Of a stretch of 64,000 bases of DNA, positions 47,558 through 60,113 are shown one piece after another. Every line of letters begins with the position of its first letter. The first letter of the stretch is position 1. The translations under genes and the position numbers were made by a program. The notes beneath the pieces were generated by a model. The model was given only the letters and a program-made list of their open reading frames with translations. It did not search any database and was not told the origin of the DNA. The stretch is from Otis tarda (lineage: Eukaryota > Chordata > Aves > Otidiformes > Otididae): positions 184,484,053 to 184,548,052 of the forward strand of contig CM048552.1 of the NCBI GenBank assembly GCA_026413225.1, read 5' to 3'.

Positions 47558-47757
47558 TTTGAGGGTGGTGGAACACTGGAACAGGTTGCCCAGAGAGGTG
47601 GTGGATGCCCCATCCCTGGAAACATTCAAAGCCAGGTTGGACAGGGCTCAGAGCAACCTGGTCTGGTTGGAGATATCCCTGCTCCTTGCCGGGGGTTTTG
47701 ACTAGATGACCTTTAAAGGTCCCTTACAACCTTAATGATTCTATGATTCTATGATTT
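47558..47757 (+). mobile_element. CR1 LINE, 3' end fragment
   Basis: Starts at gagggtggtggaacactgg in the ORF2 end, encodes [20 protein letters not shown] and reaches the 3' tail (ttctatgattctatgatttt). A frame open from 47478 to 47705 spans the insertion border. It therefore fuses unrelated sequence to CR1 and is not a gene. Confidence 0.94.
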
Positions 47758-47939
47758 TGAATCCCTGAGATAGCTCATAAATGAGGCACACACTAGTCCC
47801 CAGGCAGCCCTAAAACGTTTTTCTAGAGAGGACAAAATGTGAGACGAAGGTTTGAGCCTGACTTTCCCTTCCTTTATCACACTGCCTCTGCACAGCCATT
47901 GCTCACTAGATGAGAGAGATGCCTGCTCTTGGTGTTACC

Positions 47940-48540
47940 CCATTTCCTAATTGATCTGGATCTCCGCTGCAGATATTCCCATTTTTAGTTAATCCTTTTT
48001 GTTTATAGCCAGCAAAAGGCATGATGCGGTCTGAATAAAATGCACTGGATTTCCTCCCGCACGCGATGCTCTCACAGTGGTGGCATTCCCTGCCAGAGGA
48101 AGCAGCCCGGCATAATGCGGCAGGGCATTACGGTAATCTAATCAGAAGGAGATAAGAGACTGGATGAGCTTTGCAGTGTCTGATATGGATAAACACCAGA
48201 CCAAAGCTTGTCAGCATTTGTGAGAAAATAAAACGAAGCGTTTAGATAGCAGCAAAAACTATCACACAAACGATGAGAACTATTGATATGAGATATAATT
48301 GGCAAGTCACGTTTTAAAAGCAAAATCAAACTCATTTCATCCATGTCTCTGTACTTACCCACTTCCTTTGGCACGAGAAAAGAAGCTTTAGTTCGATTAG
48401 CTGACTTGACTGCACACAATTCCGAGCTGAGAGAACACTTCCTAAGGACTAATTTATTCCACAAATATAGCATATTTTTCTGCTCACAGAATACCCACAA
48501 ACACATTGCAGTTTTCTTACATAGTTTTGTTTAAAATTTT
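47940..48540. promoter_or_regulatory. Candidate conserved regulatory block
   Basis: The block contains the tandem bicoid-class motif TAATCTAATC (48134-48143), a GATA site GATAAG (48151-48156) and a GATATGGATAAAC forkhead-like stretch. Several CpGs (ctcccgcacgcgatgc, cattacgg, aaacgaagcg) sit in otherwise CpG-poor DNA. The sequence lacks known repeats and convincing open frames. Regulatory function is an inference from motif density. Confidence 0.25.
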
Positions 48541-51410
48541 TGGGACATTTTCATGAATTGTTGCGAGTTCGCTGTTTGCAGTATTTAATGCCTGGAATTC
48601 GAGTGGTTGGTTAGTGGCAGTTGGTCATCACATGCTATTATTTCTGCTGGTCTTTGGCTGTGGTTATCCTTCATTTGGTCCAATTCAGGTCCTTTGATGT
48701 CAGTGAGAGTCTCTCTCTTTGACTTCGGTGCACTCGGGTCCAGCCCTTTGTTACGGAAGGAACGTGAAGAAGCCACTGGGCTTTCAGTCTCTCAAGCTGG
48801 GCTCAGATTTCTTTGGGAACTCAGCAAACAGTCATTCCTTCCCACACAGGCCTTGCTCAGCTCCACTCCTAAGAAAAACTGAAGTTTTCAAATATCAATT
48901 GGAGCTAACATTTTGTTTCCTTGAATCTTGTGTGGTTATTCAGTGAAAAAAAATTGGCATAAAATGGTGCCCTGCTGAACTTTACACCCCACATTGGTTC
49001 ATTCAGCAAATACCAGAGGAGTGAAGGATGAAGCTCATCACCTGGAATGCAGGGTTTGCCTTCAATTTAATTTCAGCAGTGTAAGACAAAAGCCCTGCCT
49101 GCATCTCACCCCATGGAAGTCCACAGTTTAGAAGTTCAAAACCCTTCTTTCTCACCAGGAGGCACAACTGTCCCCACAAATGCCTGTTTCTTCTTGTCCA
49201 TCCTGAGGCTCATGGCCACCAGCCTCCAGGCCCCTCCAAACCCGTGTCCTCACAACGCTAGGCGATGGGCTGCTGCAGGAGGACTGAGGGGAGAAGCTGG
49301 CGAGCCTGTGCAAGTTGAGGTGCCTGTTTTGATCTCTAGCACTCGTGCCGTGAGGCGGCAGAAGAACCAGGAAGACTGACATGAAGACTTTTTCTTTCCT
49401 TATGCCTCTAGGGCAGTGCTGTGCTGGCAGCTCGTTTAACTTCCAGGCTGTCTGCATGTAAAAAGACAAATCATCTTCTCTTCACAATCTGGTTTAAAAA
49501 TAGCACTATTTGAGGACTACATAAATAAGTAATCATTTGGAACACAATATGAGAGCTCCCTTCTTTAATTAATTGGTTGCTTGATGCATTTCAAAGCTCT
49601 GTTCTGACTCAGTCTTCCTGCATCTCTGTACTTTTCCTGTTGCGAGCAAACCTCGGCTAACTGCACCATGACTTTTAAAGCAAATAGATGGCACAGAGTA
49701 ATAGGACTATTAATATCCTAATTGCTGAGCTGCGCTCGGGAGTAGCCCATTCTCGTGCAGAGACAGGAAGAAATAACATCTCAGACATGCTGTTAAGCAG
49801 GAATGGCTTCAATGGCCATCACTGCCTCCTTTCCACACCTGGCTTACAGGAGAACACAGAGAAAATATTCTAATGGGAGGGTACATACATTTTTCCTCTC
49901 AACGCATGTAGCATTTGCTAGACACAGCCAGGAATGTAATCCTGACTGTTCAGACCAACCCCTCTTCTGGTCCCGAATGCCGCTGGAGGGTGAGCAGAAA
50001 GGCCATGCGTTTCCCTTTGTTGAAGTGCATTCTTCGTGTAATCCCTGGATCGGGTCAGACTTTTTTTTTAGTATCACAGAAGTGGGGAATGGAAAAGACA
50101 CATGACATGAGGCCAAGAGTTCACCCCATCGCCGAGCAGGATTATTCACTGTGTTTCATTTGTTGACTTTGTTTCATTCATGAGGGCTTTGTCTTGTCCA
50201 GTTTTAAATTTTTGAAGTCACACAGCTTTTGCTCTTCTCCTGGGGTGCTATTAGAAAGTATATCTTAATAAATGCTCCCTGGTTTCAAGATCTATAGCTT
50301 CCCTTTCTTAACTTCACCTAACTACTCATGCTGTCTGCTGAAAGGATATAAAATGCTTTCCTTGGAGTTTTAAGGGACCATTGGCGACTGTTTAGCTCCT
50401 CTGCACATATTCAGCAGCTCTTTTTTTTTTTGCTCGCAGGTCCTTGTCGCACTAGGAGTCAGATTTCCCCAGCACATCACTCTTCACTCCTCATGCAGGC
50501 TTGTGAGCAGCTGCCAAATAACCAGAAGCAGAGCACTACTTTTTTTTTTTTTCCCTGAATGACATGAGGGAAGGACAGGAGGTCCTAGCTAGAAGAATGC
50601 AAGGAAAATAACAGCCTTTGCCTCCAGCTGGTTTGCTTACACACTTGCTTTTCGGGAGGGAGAAAAGGAGAATAATTTCTGTCCAAAGATGACCATTTTT
50701 CATCTGACATGCATGGACCTAAATCTTCCCTGGAGTTCCTCAAAAGGTAACTTAAACTGTATGACTTTTAGTCTTGGGTCTACGCAATGGTATTAAAGGC
50801 GTATTTGGTGTTTAGAGCAGCCCTGAGAGGACATAGATAGTTACGTGGTGGAGCTGGGAAGGAGATGAGGCATGCTTCACGGGAGCTCACTCGGTGCAGT
50901 GTCTAACTTGCTATGGTATCGTATACAGAGCGGTACAACCTCCTAAGCCCTTTGGTGGCTCTCATTACTCCTGTTTCACTGAGTAGATGATTTCTCCTTC
51001 TCCTCCACCTGAGACCAATGCCTGCCAGCCAGTCAGATGCTGCTGCAGCTCTAAACCAACAGCCACCACTTCAGCTTCAAAGGGGTGGACTGGTCCTCAC
51101 CCTGCACATTCACCAGGTGCTTGCGCGGTGGCGTTTGGTCAAAGCTTGTATGGGACCAGCCCTATTCGGAGTGTGTTGCACACATGATCCCACTACAATC
51201 CCATGAGGGGCTTTGGGGCTCAGCAGTTGGTTTGTCTTGGGAGCTCCTGAAGGGCCAAGTTAGTAAGATTTGGGCTAGGATTTGCTCAGATACCCCACAG
51301 AGTTGAGCTGCTTTTAAATCCCATGTTTAAATCCCCTTTGAATTTATGGATGACTGTTTTGAGCTGCCAGGCACCTTCTTTTTGTCCTCTAAGATACGAT
51401 CTCTGCATTA
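48541..51410. other. Unannotated sequence
   Basis: No repeat family or gene recognised. Overlapping short frames occur on both strands around 49150-50150. T runs occur at about 50419-50431 and 50540-50552. Confidence 0.55.
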
Positions 51411-51478
51411 GGATTGGGGGTTGGACTAGGTGACCTTTGAATGTCCCTTCCAACCCTAACTATTCTATGATTCTATGA
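51411..51478 (+). mobile_element. CR1 LINE, terminal tail only
   Basis: The smallest CR1 remnant: gggggttggactaggtgacc, tttgaatgtcccttccaacc and two ATTCTATG-type tail units. No coding sequence. Confidence 0.92.
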
Positions 51479-54154
51479 CCAGGATGACACTCACACATTA
51501 GACAAATATGCTGCTCACTTTTGCATGTTTTCTTTTGAATTCCTTCTAAATATGCAGCTATATTCAACAGAAGAGCTGATGTTCAGAGTAAATATAGGTG
51601 TACATTTCTAAGTACTCCTCGTAAAGCTACCTTGAGTTCTTTGTAATCTTACTTAATTTGCTTGGCTGCTTTCACTGTAATAAACATGAATCTGCCAAGT
51701 TCGGGTGATGAACAAGCATTGGATAGAAAGCTGCTGTGGAAGGGGGAACATGCAGAGCTGCTTTTATATTTTCTCCAGCTCTTCTGGGCTTGGGAGGGAA
51801 GGAGTGACTGACTAGGCAGAAGTGATGCAGCATCAAAGCACACCATGGGGCTGTGGCAGAGTTAGGAAGGAGCTCAGGCACAGAAGAGATGCAGCTTGGG
51901 AAAGGCAATTTTTGGAGGAAAAAATAGGTGGATTCATTTGAAAGCTTTTTTTTTTTTTAATTTAAAAGAGGAATCAGAGATACCCCCTCACTCACTCTGT
52001 TCCTTATTTTTAAGAACTTGGAACGGACTAACTTCACAAGAACATTTTCAGCAGCGATTCTTCTCAATTACACAGGATCTTCTGTTAAGTTGCTTGAGGC
52101 TTGCGTGGTAAGAGTGTTATTCAAAGTAACAGTGGTCCATCTTTTATCAGTTAGGAGAACAATGGCAGAATCATCTTTCACTAATCCCTAATCCTCCCCA
52201 CAACTGCTTGGGATCCCCATTCACAGCATCTTTGTTTTATTTACATGTTTGTTGGGATGTCAGCTGTGGGATTAGATCAAATATCTTTCAGATTCTGGGA
52301 CACTTTGAGCATCACAATGGGAGTAAATGACAGACTTCAAAAATAATTGTTTAGGGAATAGCACAAGAAAAGTTCTGTTTAAAGTTAGAAATTTTATAAT
52401 TGCAGTAATTATGAGATATAAATGAGGTATCAGCCATGCTCCACATGTGCGTGCCTATAAGGACTTCATGGGATTTATTCCCCTTCACAGCAGACCAAAG
52501 TGTGGCCAGCTGATTGTTAAGCCTGTGTCCAAAGCTAGCAATGGGAGTAATGGGAGTTTTGTCATTGCCACCTTTGGTTTCCAGACTGGGTGTAAGGACT
52601 TTGTCTGACTGTCCTACAGAAAGCAGGATCACGCAAACATTGAAATCTGTGGGCACTTCTTAATGTGACAGATGGTGTTTAGATATAAAGCTTGGAGCCC
52701 CTTACCAACTTCCAGTTTATCTTCTGTTGCAGGTTCCACTCACTGCCATGCAAAGTCATGCCAAAGTGGTATTTGGCATTCTTGCTGGGCACCATCCCCA
52801 CGACTGATGGTCATCATTGCATATAGACCGAGTAATTAGGAGCAAAGATATCTCCTGAGTGCATTTTGGAACAGTCTTCTTCCTTTATTGGTCATAACCA
52901 ATTCTGCAGGTTGGCTGTTTTGGAAAAAAAGTCATCAAAGGTGATGGTTCTGGCAGTGCCCCTTAGCAGCTCTTTCAGTGTTTGCTCACAGCTTCAGCTT
53001 TTCTTTTCCACCCTGACTCTTTTTCCAGACAGATCCCTACTGAGCCGATGTAGTCACATGGCAAACACTGCTAGAAGCAGGCCAACATATGGTATCACTT
53101 AGGTACAGAGCAGTCCCAACACCATTGTAATGGTATTTCAGTATCTCTGGTTCCACTTCTAACCCCAATCAGTCAGTTCATTTGTGCACAAAATAAGGAG
53201 GGGGGGAAGTGTTAAAGAAATTTTTACAACCCATGGAAAGAGTTTTAATTTGATACCATGCTTCATGCCTTCAAGAGGAAGAGACCTAAGGTCAGGAGGA
53301 GAACAATGCCCAACAAGCAGTTGGCTCTGTAGTCATCTGATCGCTCTGCTACGGGCTAGGTCAGGGAGATGTTAAATAAAAACAGCTTTAAAGTCTTTAA
53401 AATGAGACTACTATGCAAACCTTACCCAGCTTTGCTGACCTAACATAAGAAATGCAAGCCACCGCAGATACAAACAAATCCAGCAAACATGAGCCACCAA
53501 GACCTGATGGAAAACTATGAGTCCCACTGCGACTGCTTCTCAGTGTTTCAAGCAGCAGCTGAAGGTGGGACCACAGGCAACACAGCAGGAATCAGATGTG
53601 TAAAGGGGAAGGAAATTCTGGTGTTGGCCAAGAGTTAACTACTTGGGACCTTGTCAAGCCACCTCATCCCTGTTTGCCTGCAGGACTGGAGCAGTGTAAA
53701 GTTACTGAAGACCTCACAGGGAATCCAGATGTTTGGCAAAGGCAATCTATGGAAGCCTTCCAGAAAGTGATGGGGAGGCTCCTGTCGTGAGGAGCACCTG
53801 GGTTTGTAGCAGCAGAAGCCAGGTCAGAAGCGGTGGGTCGCAGAATGCCCACACCAGTGTGGGGTGGCAGGGCAGGAGCAAACATCTGTATGAAGGGGAG
53901 GGTGAGGGTGTTATTTTGGCTCAAGTGAGCAGCACTACTGTGTTTGGCAACCCTGTACAAACCAGCTCTCTGCCTGCCAAGTTGCTTTTAGCTAGCCTGC
54001 GGCACCTGAAGACTGAAGCTATCCGTAAATCTTTAGTGGGCTCCTGGCAAAACATGGCTCTGAGCAGTGGGGAAGTTTGAGGAGTCAGCTCTGGTCCTCT
54101 GGGCCAGATAGGAATGTGAAGTCCCAGCTCTCAGGCTGAAGCTGCCATGCAGAA

Positions 54155-54197
54155 GGGGAGTCGGGGCCCTGAAGGCAGGGGAAGGGGAGCAGAGGGG
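54155..54197 (+). other. G-quadruplex-prone G-run cluster
   Basis: Five GGGG runs start at 54155, 54163, 54178, 54184 and 54194, with loops of 4, 11, 2 and 6 bases. Four runs are enough for a quadruplex, but any choice of four here includes the 11-base loop. This is structure potential only. Confidence 0.5.
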
Positions 54198-55756
54198 TTT
54201 TCAGATGGGTTCAGTTCCAGCTGAAGCCTTAATGCAGGCACAAACTGCAGCAGCTGGATCCCCTTTCAGCAGTGGGCTGCGAAGCCGAGGTAAGGCTGTT
54301 GGCCTCGTTTATGACAGCAGGAGATACCATCCCTCACCAAAATGAGCATGTGGGAATTGTGTAATAACGTACAAGATACACCACACAGAAAGGAGGACAT
54401 GCCCAAGCCATGTAGAAAAGAATTGAAAGATTGCTTTTGCAATTTAAGAGACTCATCCAGACGAGTACCTGTGGGCAGAAAATCCTCTGGATAATCTTTT
54501 TTCAGAAACTCAGTTTCCTTCAACAGGAAATCTAGAGGTACCCCAGGAGCTCGAAGTCTCTTGACCTCAGCAACGTGCTGTTCACATGTGCACCAGCAGA
54601 CGCTCACAGAAGTATCACACACCAGATTTTCAGTTGTGGGTAACTAAAGATGTAGAAGTGCATCTATATTTGGAGCCATAAATGAGGCATCTCACAGCTA
54701 CTGAGCAGTGCAGGCTCTTCTTTCCTGCAAATTAAGCCCTTGTCTGCTTCCGGAGCATCAGCTTCCGACACCCACAATTAAACTGTGAAGTTTCTAAGGT
54801 TTGTTAGACATCCTTACACAGGGAGGCCAGCACAGCAGAATTCAGCAGACCAACTGCTCTATAACAAGATCATCACTAATGAGAATGTGCTAACCTGCAT
54901 TTCTCCAAATCAATTATCATCTTGCTCTTTTTTGGGTCCTTAGCTTGAAGCAACCTGAAGTAATTGCAGTCTTCCAAAGATAAGTGTTCAACGCCTTCTG
55001 GAAAAAATCAAGCTCATTTTTAAAATGCCTTATATTGGACAACCAAAAATGGAGTTATTTTCAAAATGTTGGCTGTCATAAGGGAACAGTTCATTTTCTC
55101 CCTTGCATCAACTCAGTCCTCAAGCAATGAGAGGTGCTGGGACTGGTGAGTGATTTCCTAAACACAAATGAGAGATATGGTGATCTCAAATAAGAGAGGA
55201 ATATTTTAGATTGACCTGTTACTGAGATGTTTACTGTAGAGAATTTTTTTTTTTTTAAACTTCAGGCTTTAAAGAATAAAATCAGCTCTTGAAGGCTTCT
55301 AAGAGACCACACGAAGACTGGAAGCTACAGCTGTGTCCTCACCACTTGAAGGGCTGCTGGGGACTCTGGTGGAGCCACAGTTCAGGTGCTGTGGACCTGT
55401 TGGGGGGAAAACTAATAGATTCCAGCAGCTCATGGAGGTACCTGAAGTTAGTCCTGCCTGAGCCGTCTTCAGGGGAGTGCGACAGACAGTGTGGCCTGGT
55501 CCTGCAGACTTTTGTTTTTCTCTGAAAGCTCTGTCCCTGCAGCAGTAGTAAAAGCGCTGAGGTTGTCTCTTTGTGGGTACACAGATTCACAACAGGAAGG
55601 AAGGGCAGGTAGCAAAGCCGCTTGGGTGCTCACCACAAGCCTGGGTGAGGACTGCAGTTCTGGAGTCCCTGCGTGGACAAACACAGTGATACCCACCAGA
55701 GGCAGCGTGAGTGCAGGTGCCAGAGGCAGCAGAAGGGAGACATATCCCAGGGCTGC

Positions 55757-55775
55757 AAAAAAAAAAAAAAAAAAA
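55757..55775. repeat. A19 homopolymer
   Basis: Nineteen consecutive A residues followed by gaaagaaaa. No retrotransposed body is recognised upstream. Confidence 0.9.
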
Positions 55776-55929
55776 GAAAGAAAATCACTCATTTTTAACA
55801 AGCAGTGCTATTTCTGTATTGCACAAGAGCTGCACAAGGCACGCTGAGCCTTCTGCGGTTGGTACGCCTGTGTTTAGAGGAGTGTTTCAGGAGAGGGCAA
55901 GAGAGAGTCCCAGGACTGTGGGAACCCTT

Positions 55930-56280
55930 CTACTTATAGCTATGAATTAATTCTAATTAGGCCTGGAAATGGGTCTCTCTGGCTCTTTGTTCTCTGAAAT
56001 TGTGCTTTTCAGATGCAGGCTTCTCAATTAGCAGCTAATTATGATGGCCTTGCCTCCTTGCAGCTAGAGGGGGTATAAAAAGCCACAGCCCCTGACAGCT
56101 GTTGGAGATTTGCCTTCAGCTCGAGCAGCAGAATTATTGATATCGATTTCAAAGGTCTTTGGCTCTGGTCCGTAAATCCCTCGCAGACCTGAAACAACAT
56201 TATTTGTGACACTACTGAGAATTATTTGATGCTGGAGAATACATCACATTTCTAACTCTCACCAAATGTAGTGAAAGCAA
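55930..56280. promoter_or_regulatory. Candidate enhancer or promoter-like block
   Basis: Dense, ordered motifs: palindrome GAATTAATTC (55944-55953), homeodomain TAATTAG (55954-55960), perfect inverted pair AATTAGC-A-GCTAATT (56026-56040), TATA-like TATAAAAA (56074-56081), Onecut/CUX-like TTATTGATATCGATTT (56134-56149) and overlapping TCF/LEF-like TTCAAAGG (56148-56155). A TATA-dependent start would fall near 56105, but no open frame or exon is evident downstream, so an enhancer is as likely as a promoter. Confidence 0.33.
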
Positions 56281-56809
56281 AAATAGACAAGCTATTTGTC
56301 TGACAGTCTGCCCCTCCTCTCCTCTCCTGGAGCAGCAAAATGAGGAATCCAGATGCAAACCCCGGCATGTTTTGAGGAATACCTAGGTATTCCCAGGCTG
56401 TGTTTTGCTATCACCAACCTTTCTCTACAATTGTTGTTGGACAGTTCTGCTAGTAGATCAAAGTATCCTGAACTTAGATCCAGTTTTAGTATCCCTTATG
56501 CCAATGACCCCAATTAGCCTTTTCCCCATAGGCCAGCTCCAGGTTTGTAAACTATTCCAAGTTTTGTAGACTATTCCAAGCCCAGCAAAGAACCTTTTTA
56601 CCCCTGTGATAGGCAGGTTTGGCTCTGGAGTCACAGGCAGGGCAGATGGGATGGGGAGAAGGTGTAGTTCGTAAGAATATCAGATCTGCGCTACTGGGGC
56701 GAGACACATGGCCCACCTCACCCCACATCTTGCCTCTGTTGATGGCCGTAGGAGATGCTGCGTAGGGAATATAGTGAGTACAACCCTGCTTTTTCCCTTC
56801 AGTGCCTCC

Positions 56810-57020
56810 TTATGGACTTGTCATCTGTGAATTTATCTAACTACTTTTTGATCTAGATGGTAGTACCTGTACCCATAACCTTCTGCAGGAATAAATCCCA
56901 GAAGTTCGCCACTCATTGTGTATGAAATAGGCTTTCTTTCATCTCTTTTAAGATGGCCTCTTAGTTCAATCATCATTTTTCCAGTATTGTCCCTCACTTT
57001 CAAGCTACAGTTCCTTCTGC
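56810..57020 (-). mobile_element. Ancient CR1/L3-type fragment
   Basis: The plus-strand text tgtgaatttatctaactact, then ccagaagttcgccactcatt and gtgtatgaaataggctttct, then agatggcctcttagttcaat, follows the reverse complement of old amniote CR1 sequence ('aatttgtctaatccctttt', 'gagttccacagattaactacgc', 'gtgtgaaaaaatacttcctt'). It is well diverged but collinear over about 200 bases. Confidence 0.65.
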
Positions 57021-57583
57021 ATGCAGGGGGAGAAAATTATTCGTTTGCTCTTTAATCTGTCTGTACTTGGGTCTGTATGTACAAAATGTATCTGCCAAAG
57101 GACGTGACAGAATCGTACTAGCATCACAATTTTCAGCTACTTGTAGGTGTACAGTTGTTCTCAGATAACTGGAAATGCAGTCTGCTCAGCAGTTCTCGTG
57201 TTCTTCTTGTACAACTGTTTCACTTTGGATCTCCGTGGAGCAGTTATTGTCTGATATTTCTTTGGTAATACTGAAGCAGGGATTAGCAGTTCTGGAAGGA
57301 CGCTACAAGAGTACTGTTTGACGATAAAATTTATTCGCAATAAAACTAGAGATAAGATAAACCCCAGCTTGAATCAGCCACAGACTTTCCCCCACCGCCG
57401 ATCCACATCTGCGTATGAACTTCATGCACATGCTATTTATTTCCATACTGCAGTAGACAGACACCCCAGAGCCAGACTAAATTTCAGCTCCAACTAAATC
57501 ACACATCCTTAATCTAGAACGTGTATCTGGGAAAGGAAGGAAGCCTAACAATGAACAGGTACATAATAGCACCTCCTTCCACA

Positions 57584-57671
57584 TATAGAATAGAATAGAA
57601 TAGAACAGAACAGAATAGAATATTTTCAGTTGGAAGGGACCTACAAATGATCGTCTCGTCCAATTGCCTAA
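57584..57671 (-). mobile_element. CR1-type tail with (AATAG)n repeat
   Basis: Reverse-oriented CR1 terminal sequence: a run of about seven atagaat/acagaac units, then tattttcagttggaaggg, acctacaaatgatcgtctcg and tccaattgcc. The tail unit and body differ from the main copies, which points to another CR1 subfamily. Confidence 0.85.
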
Positions 57672-58066
57672 ATATATACAAAACACAGGTAAGAAAATTT
57701 ATTTCCATGTTGCAGGCACTTGAGAAATGTGGTGTATACATTACTACTGAGCATTATAGCTCCCGTTATGTTGTAGTTTCTCTCCCAATGCAAAAAATCT
57801 ATGTCCTGAAGGGAAAAAAAATCATCTTTAAACTAAATTAGATTACAAAACATTTATGCTATCAAATAATCTCTGTATTTCTAGTATTTATCTTTCCTAC
57901 AAAAAAAAATTGAAAGGATCACAGCAGCAAACGAATGTAGTTTGGCTGGTTGAGGCTGAACTGTGCGTAACTTGTCATCAGCTATGTACTTTGGATCAGA
58001 TGGAGCGGCTGAAGGTAGGAAAGTACAGGGAAAGTTTGTCCAGGGGGACTGGAGTTTGCACCACTG

Positions 58067-58200
58067 CAGGGCTTCAAAAACAGGTTAGACAATCATCAGT
58101 CAGAAAGGGCGGTGATGTATTTGATCCTGCCCCAAGCACAGAAAGGAATGAGAGAACTTCCTGAGGTCTTCTCCAAGATGATTTATGTGATTCTATAAAA
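58067..58200 (+). mobile_element. Ancient CR1 3' end
   Basis: aaaaacaggttagacaatca, cagtcagaaagggcggtgat, tatttgatcctgccccaagc and tgaggtcttctccaagatga, ending in tgtgattcta, is collinear with the 3' terminus of old sauropsid CR1 ('aggttagacaaacacctgtcagg', 'ttgatcctgcctcagcgcag'). It is much more diverged than the young copies. Confidence 0.75.
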
Positions 58201-59431
58201 CAGCAGCAAACTAACAAAGTGGGAGTCTCTGCTTCCATTTCACATAACACTTGTGAAGTATGTCTGCTAAAAAACAATTGACAAGTCTGCTGCCTCCCTA
58301 CATGGCATGCTATAAGCAAAAGAGTAAGTTGCTTTAAAAGGGACAACGTACAGCAGCCAGACAGAAATACTGCTGCAAACAAAAAACTTCCCTAATATTG
58401 TGGCATCTAAATGTTCATCCTTAGCAGTGTATTTCCAACTGGCAATAACAGTGGAAAAACAACTGCAAAGGGAAAATGGGAAAAAAAGAGGAAGTAATGA
58501 GGGAGGGAGGAAGGAAGGATGGATGGACTTCAGAAGAAACCTGGAACGCTGTATACTCATAGTTACCGTCACTACTCATCACTGTGAAAGGTAGAAGGTG
58601 GCTCATTGAAAGGAGAAACTACAACAGCCATTACTGTCGGTTAAGAGCAACAACTGGAGGGGAGCGTAAGGATATGAGTAAAAAAAAAAATAATTTACTG
58701 GAAAACACTAAAAAACCAGGAAAGACTTAAAGCAAACATGTGCACAGTTGCAAGAGAAATGTGTGCAGTGTTCTGTAGTGTTCTTAATGCTACATTTTAA
58801 AAATTACTGTATTACAAGCCTTCCCAAACAAAAAACAATGAGATCTTTTACAAAACTCAGTGTTACTAGATTTCCAATACTTTCACATGGAACCACTTTC
58901 CTATTAACATAAGTTTGTGAATTAACATACTTTAAACATTTAGGTCTGTTTTCTGCACCTCCTCCCTTCACCAACCCAGATATAAGTGTCAGCATTACCA
59001 TAGAGCGCTAAGGACAAGTTTCCATCCCTCAGAAGTCACCCTCCATCAGCTGAGCTGTGATAGCTGATCTTGACCCAAGCCTTCAGCCTGCCTCATCTGC
59101 AAAGAAAAAACACAAGTATTTAAGTGAGCCCATTTCATCTGGCAATTGAGGCAGGCTAAGAGCACACACATGGTTAATTAGTATGGTTCAGCCAACAGGC
59201 AATAACTCATTAAGCTGCAGTAACTCGACTATGTTTAATCATGTGCTTTGTGCCCCAAGGCACTTCATAAGTAAAGCAGTAAAGTCAACTTATCTACCAT
59301 CTCAATTTCTCTCTCCCTCTCTTTTTTTTTCCTAACCACAGAAAACCATGGTTAAACCACAAACAATAATTTCTGGACGCAGAATAGTTCACCACCTTCC
59401 TCTTTTTGGCTGACTAACTGAGCTTGAAGAT
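58201..59431. other. Unannotated sequence
   Basis: No gene or repeat recognised between two ancient CR1 pieces, apart from a short GGAA/GGAT-rich patch near 58498-58525 and an A12 run at 58680. Confidence 0.55.
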
Positions 59432-60113
59432 TGTTATCATGCCTCCTTTCAGCCTTGCCTTCCCCAGGCTAAATCCAAATGCTTTCTCTCTCTCCTCATA
59501 GGCATTGTTTCACAGCCTTCCTCTCCTCGGCACCATCTTGCCCGAGGTGTAATGCCAGAAACCAGTCCCAGTGATCCAGCTGAAGGGATTATCCCTCCGT
59601 GCCTAACATGCGACATCCCTGTCTGTCCAACCCAGCCCAATGCTTCTTCCTTCCACAGCTGAATCATTGCTCCACCATAACCTCCAGCTCTCTCACGGCA
59701 GAACTGCTACCTGGCTGGTCTCTCCCGCTGTGTGCCCGTGGAGCCGATTATTTCAACCCAGGTACAGATTTGCACTTGTCTTCACTAAATTGCATCCTGT
59801 TTATTTCCAGACCATTCCTCTAATTACTAAGATCTCCTGAGCACTAATCCTCTCCTCCCCAGTGTCTCTTGCTCTCAGCTGAAACTCTAACAAAGAGGCT
59901 CTCCACTTCTTCATCCAACTTATTAATGAAAATACTGAGTAATCCTGAACCCCAGCTATATCCCTAGGGAACCAGCTCAATAAATCTTTCCAGTTTGATG
60001 GGGTTCACCTGGTAACTGCTCTCTGGGTACTCTCAGTAATTCCATCTAAACTTTTCCCTCTTGAGTTTCTTATAAGAACACTGCTTCTCTAAAGGCAAGA
60101 TATTCTAGCTACA
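59432..60113 (-). mobile_element. Ancient CR1/L3-type LINE fragment
   Basis: About 680 bases align in order with the reverse complement of an old CR1/L3 ORF2 region. Landmarks are cagccttgccttccccaggc, ctctctcctcataggcattg, gtgatccagctgaagg, ttgcatcctgtttatttcca, cttattaatgaaaatactga and aactgctctctgggtactct. Many indels and stops mean no coding capacity remains. Such copies predate the modern bird radiation. Confidence 0.82.

Larger units (their letters stand above)
51479..55929. other. Unannotated sequence
   Basis: Nothing is recognised except the G-run cluster and the A19 homopolymer listed separately. Open frames under 120 codons occur on both strands. Confidence 0.55.

Noticed and set aside
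47478..47705. Open frame joining unique sequence to a CR1 ORF2 end
   Set aside because: The frame crosses the CR1 insertion border. The recognisable part is transposon remnant.
56074..56081. TATA box as proof of a gene promoter
   Set aside because: No exon, open frame or initiator is evident downstream, so it is kept only as one motif of a candidate regulatory block.
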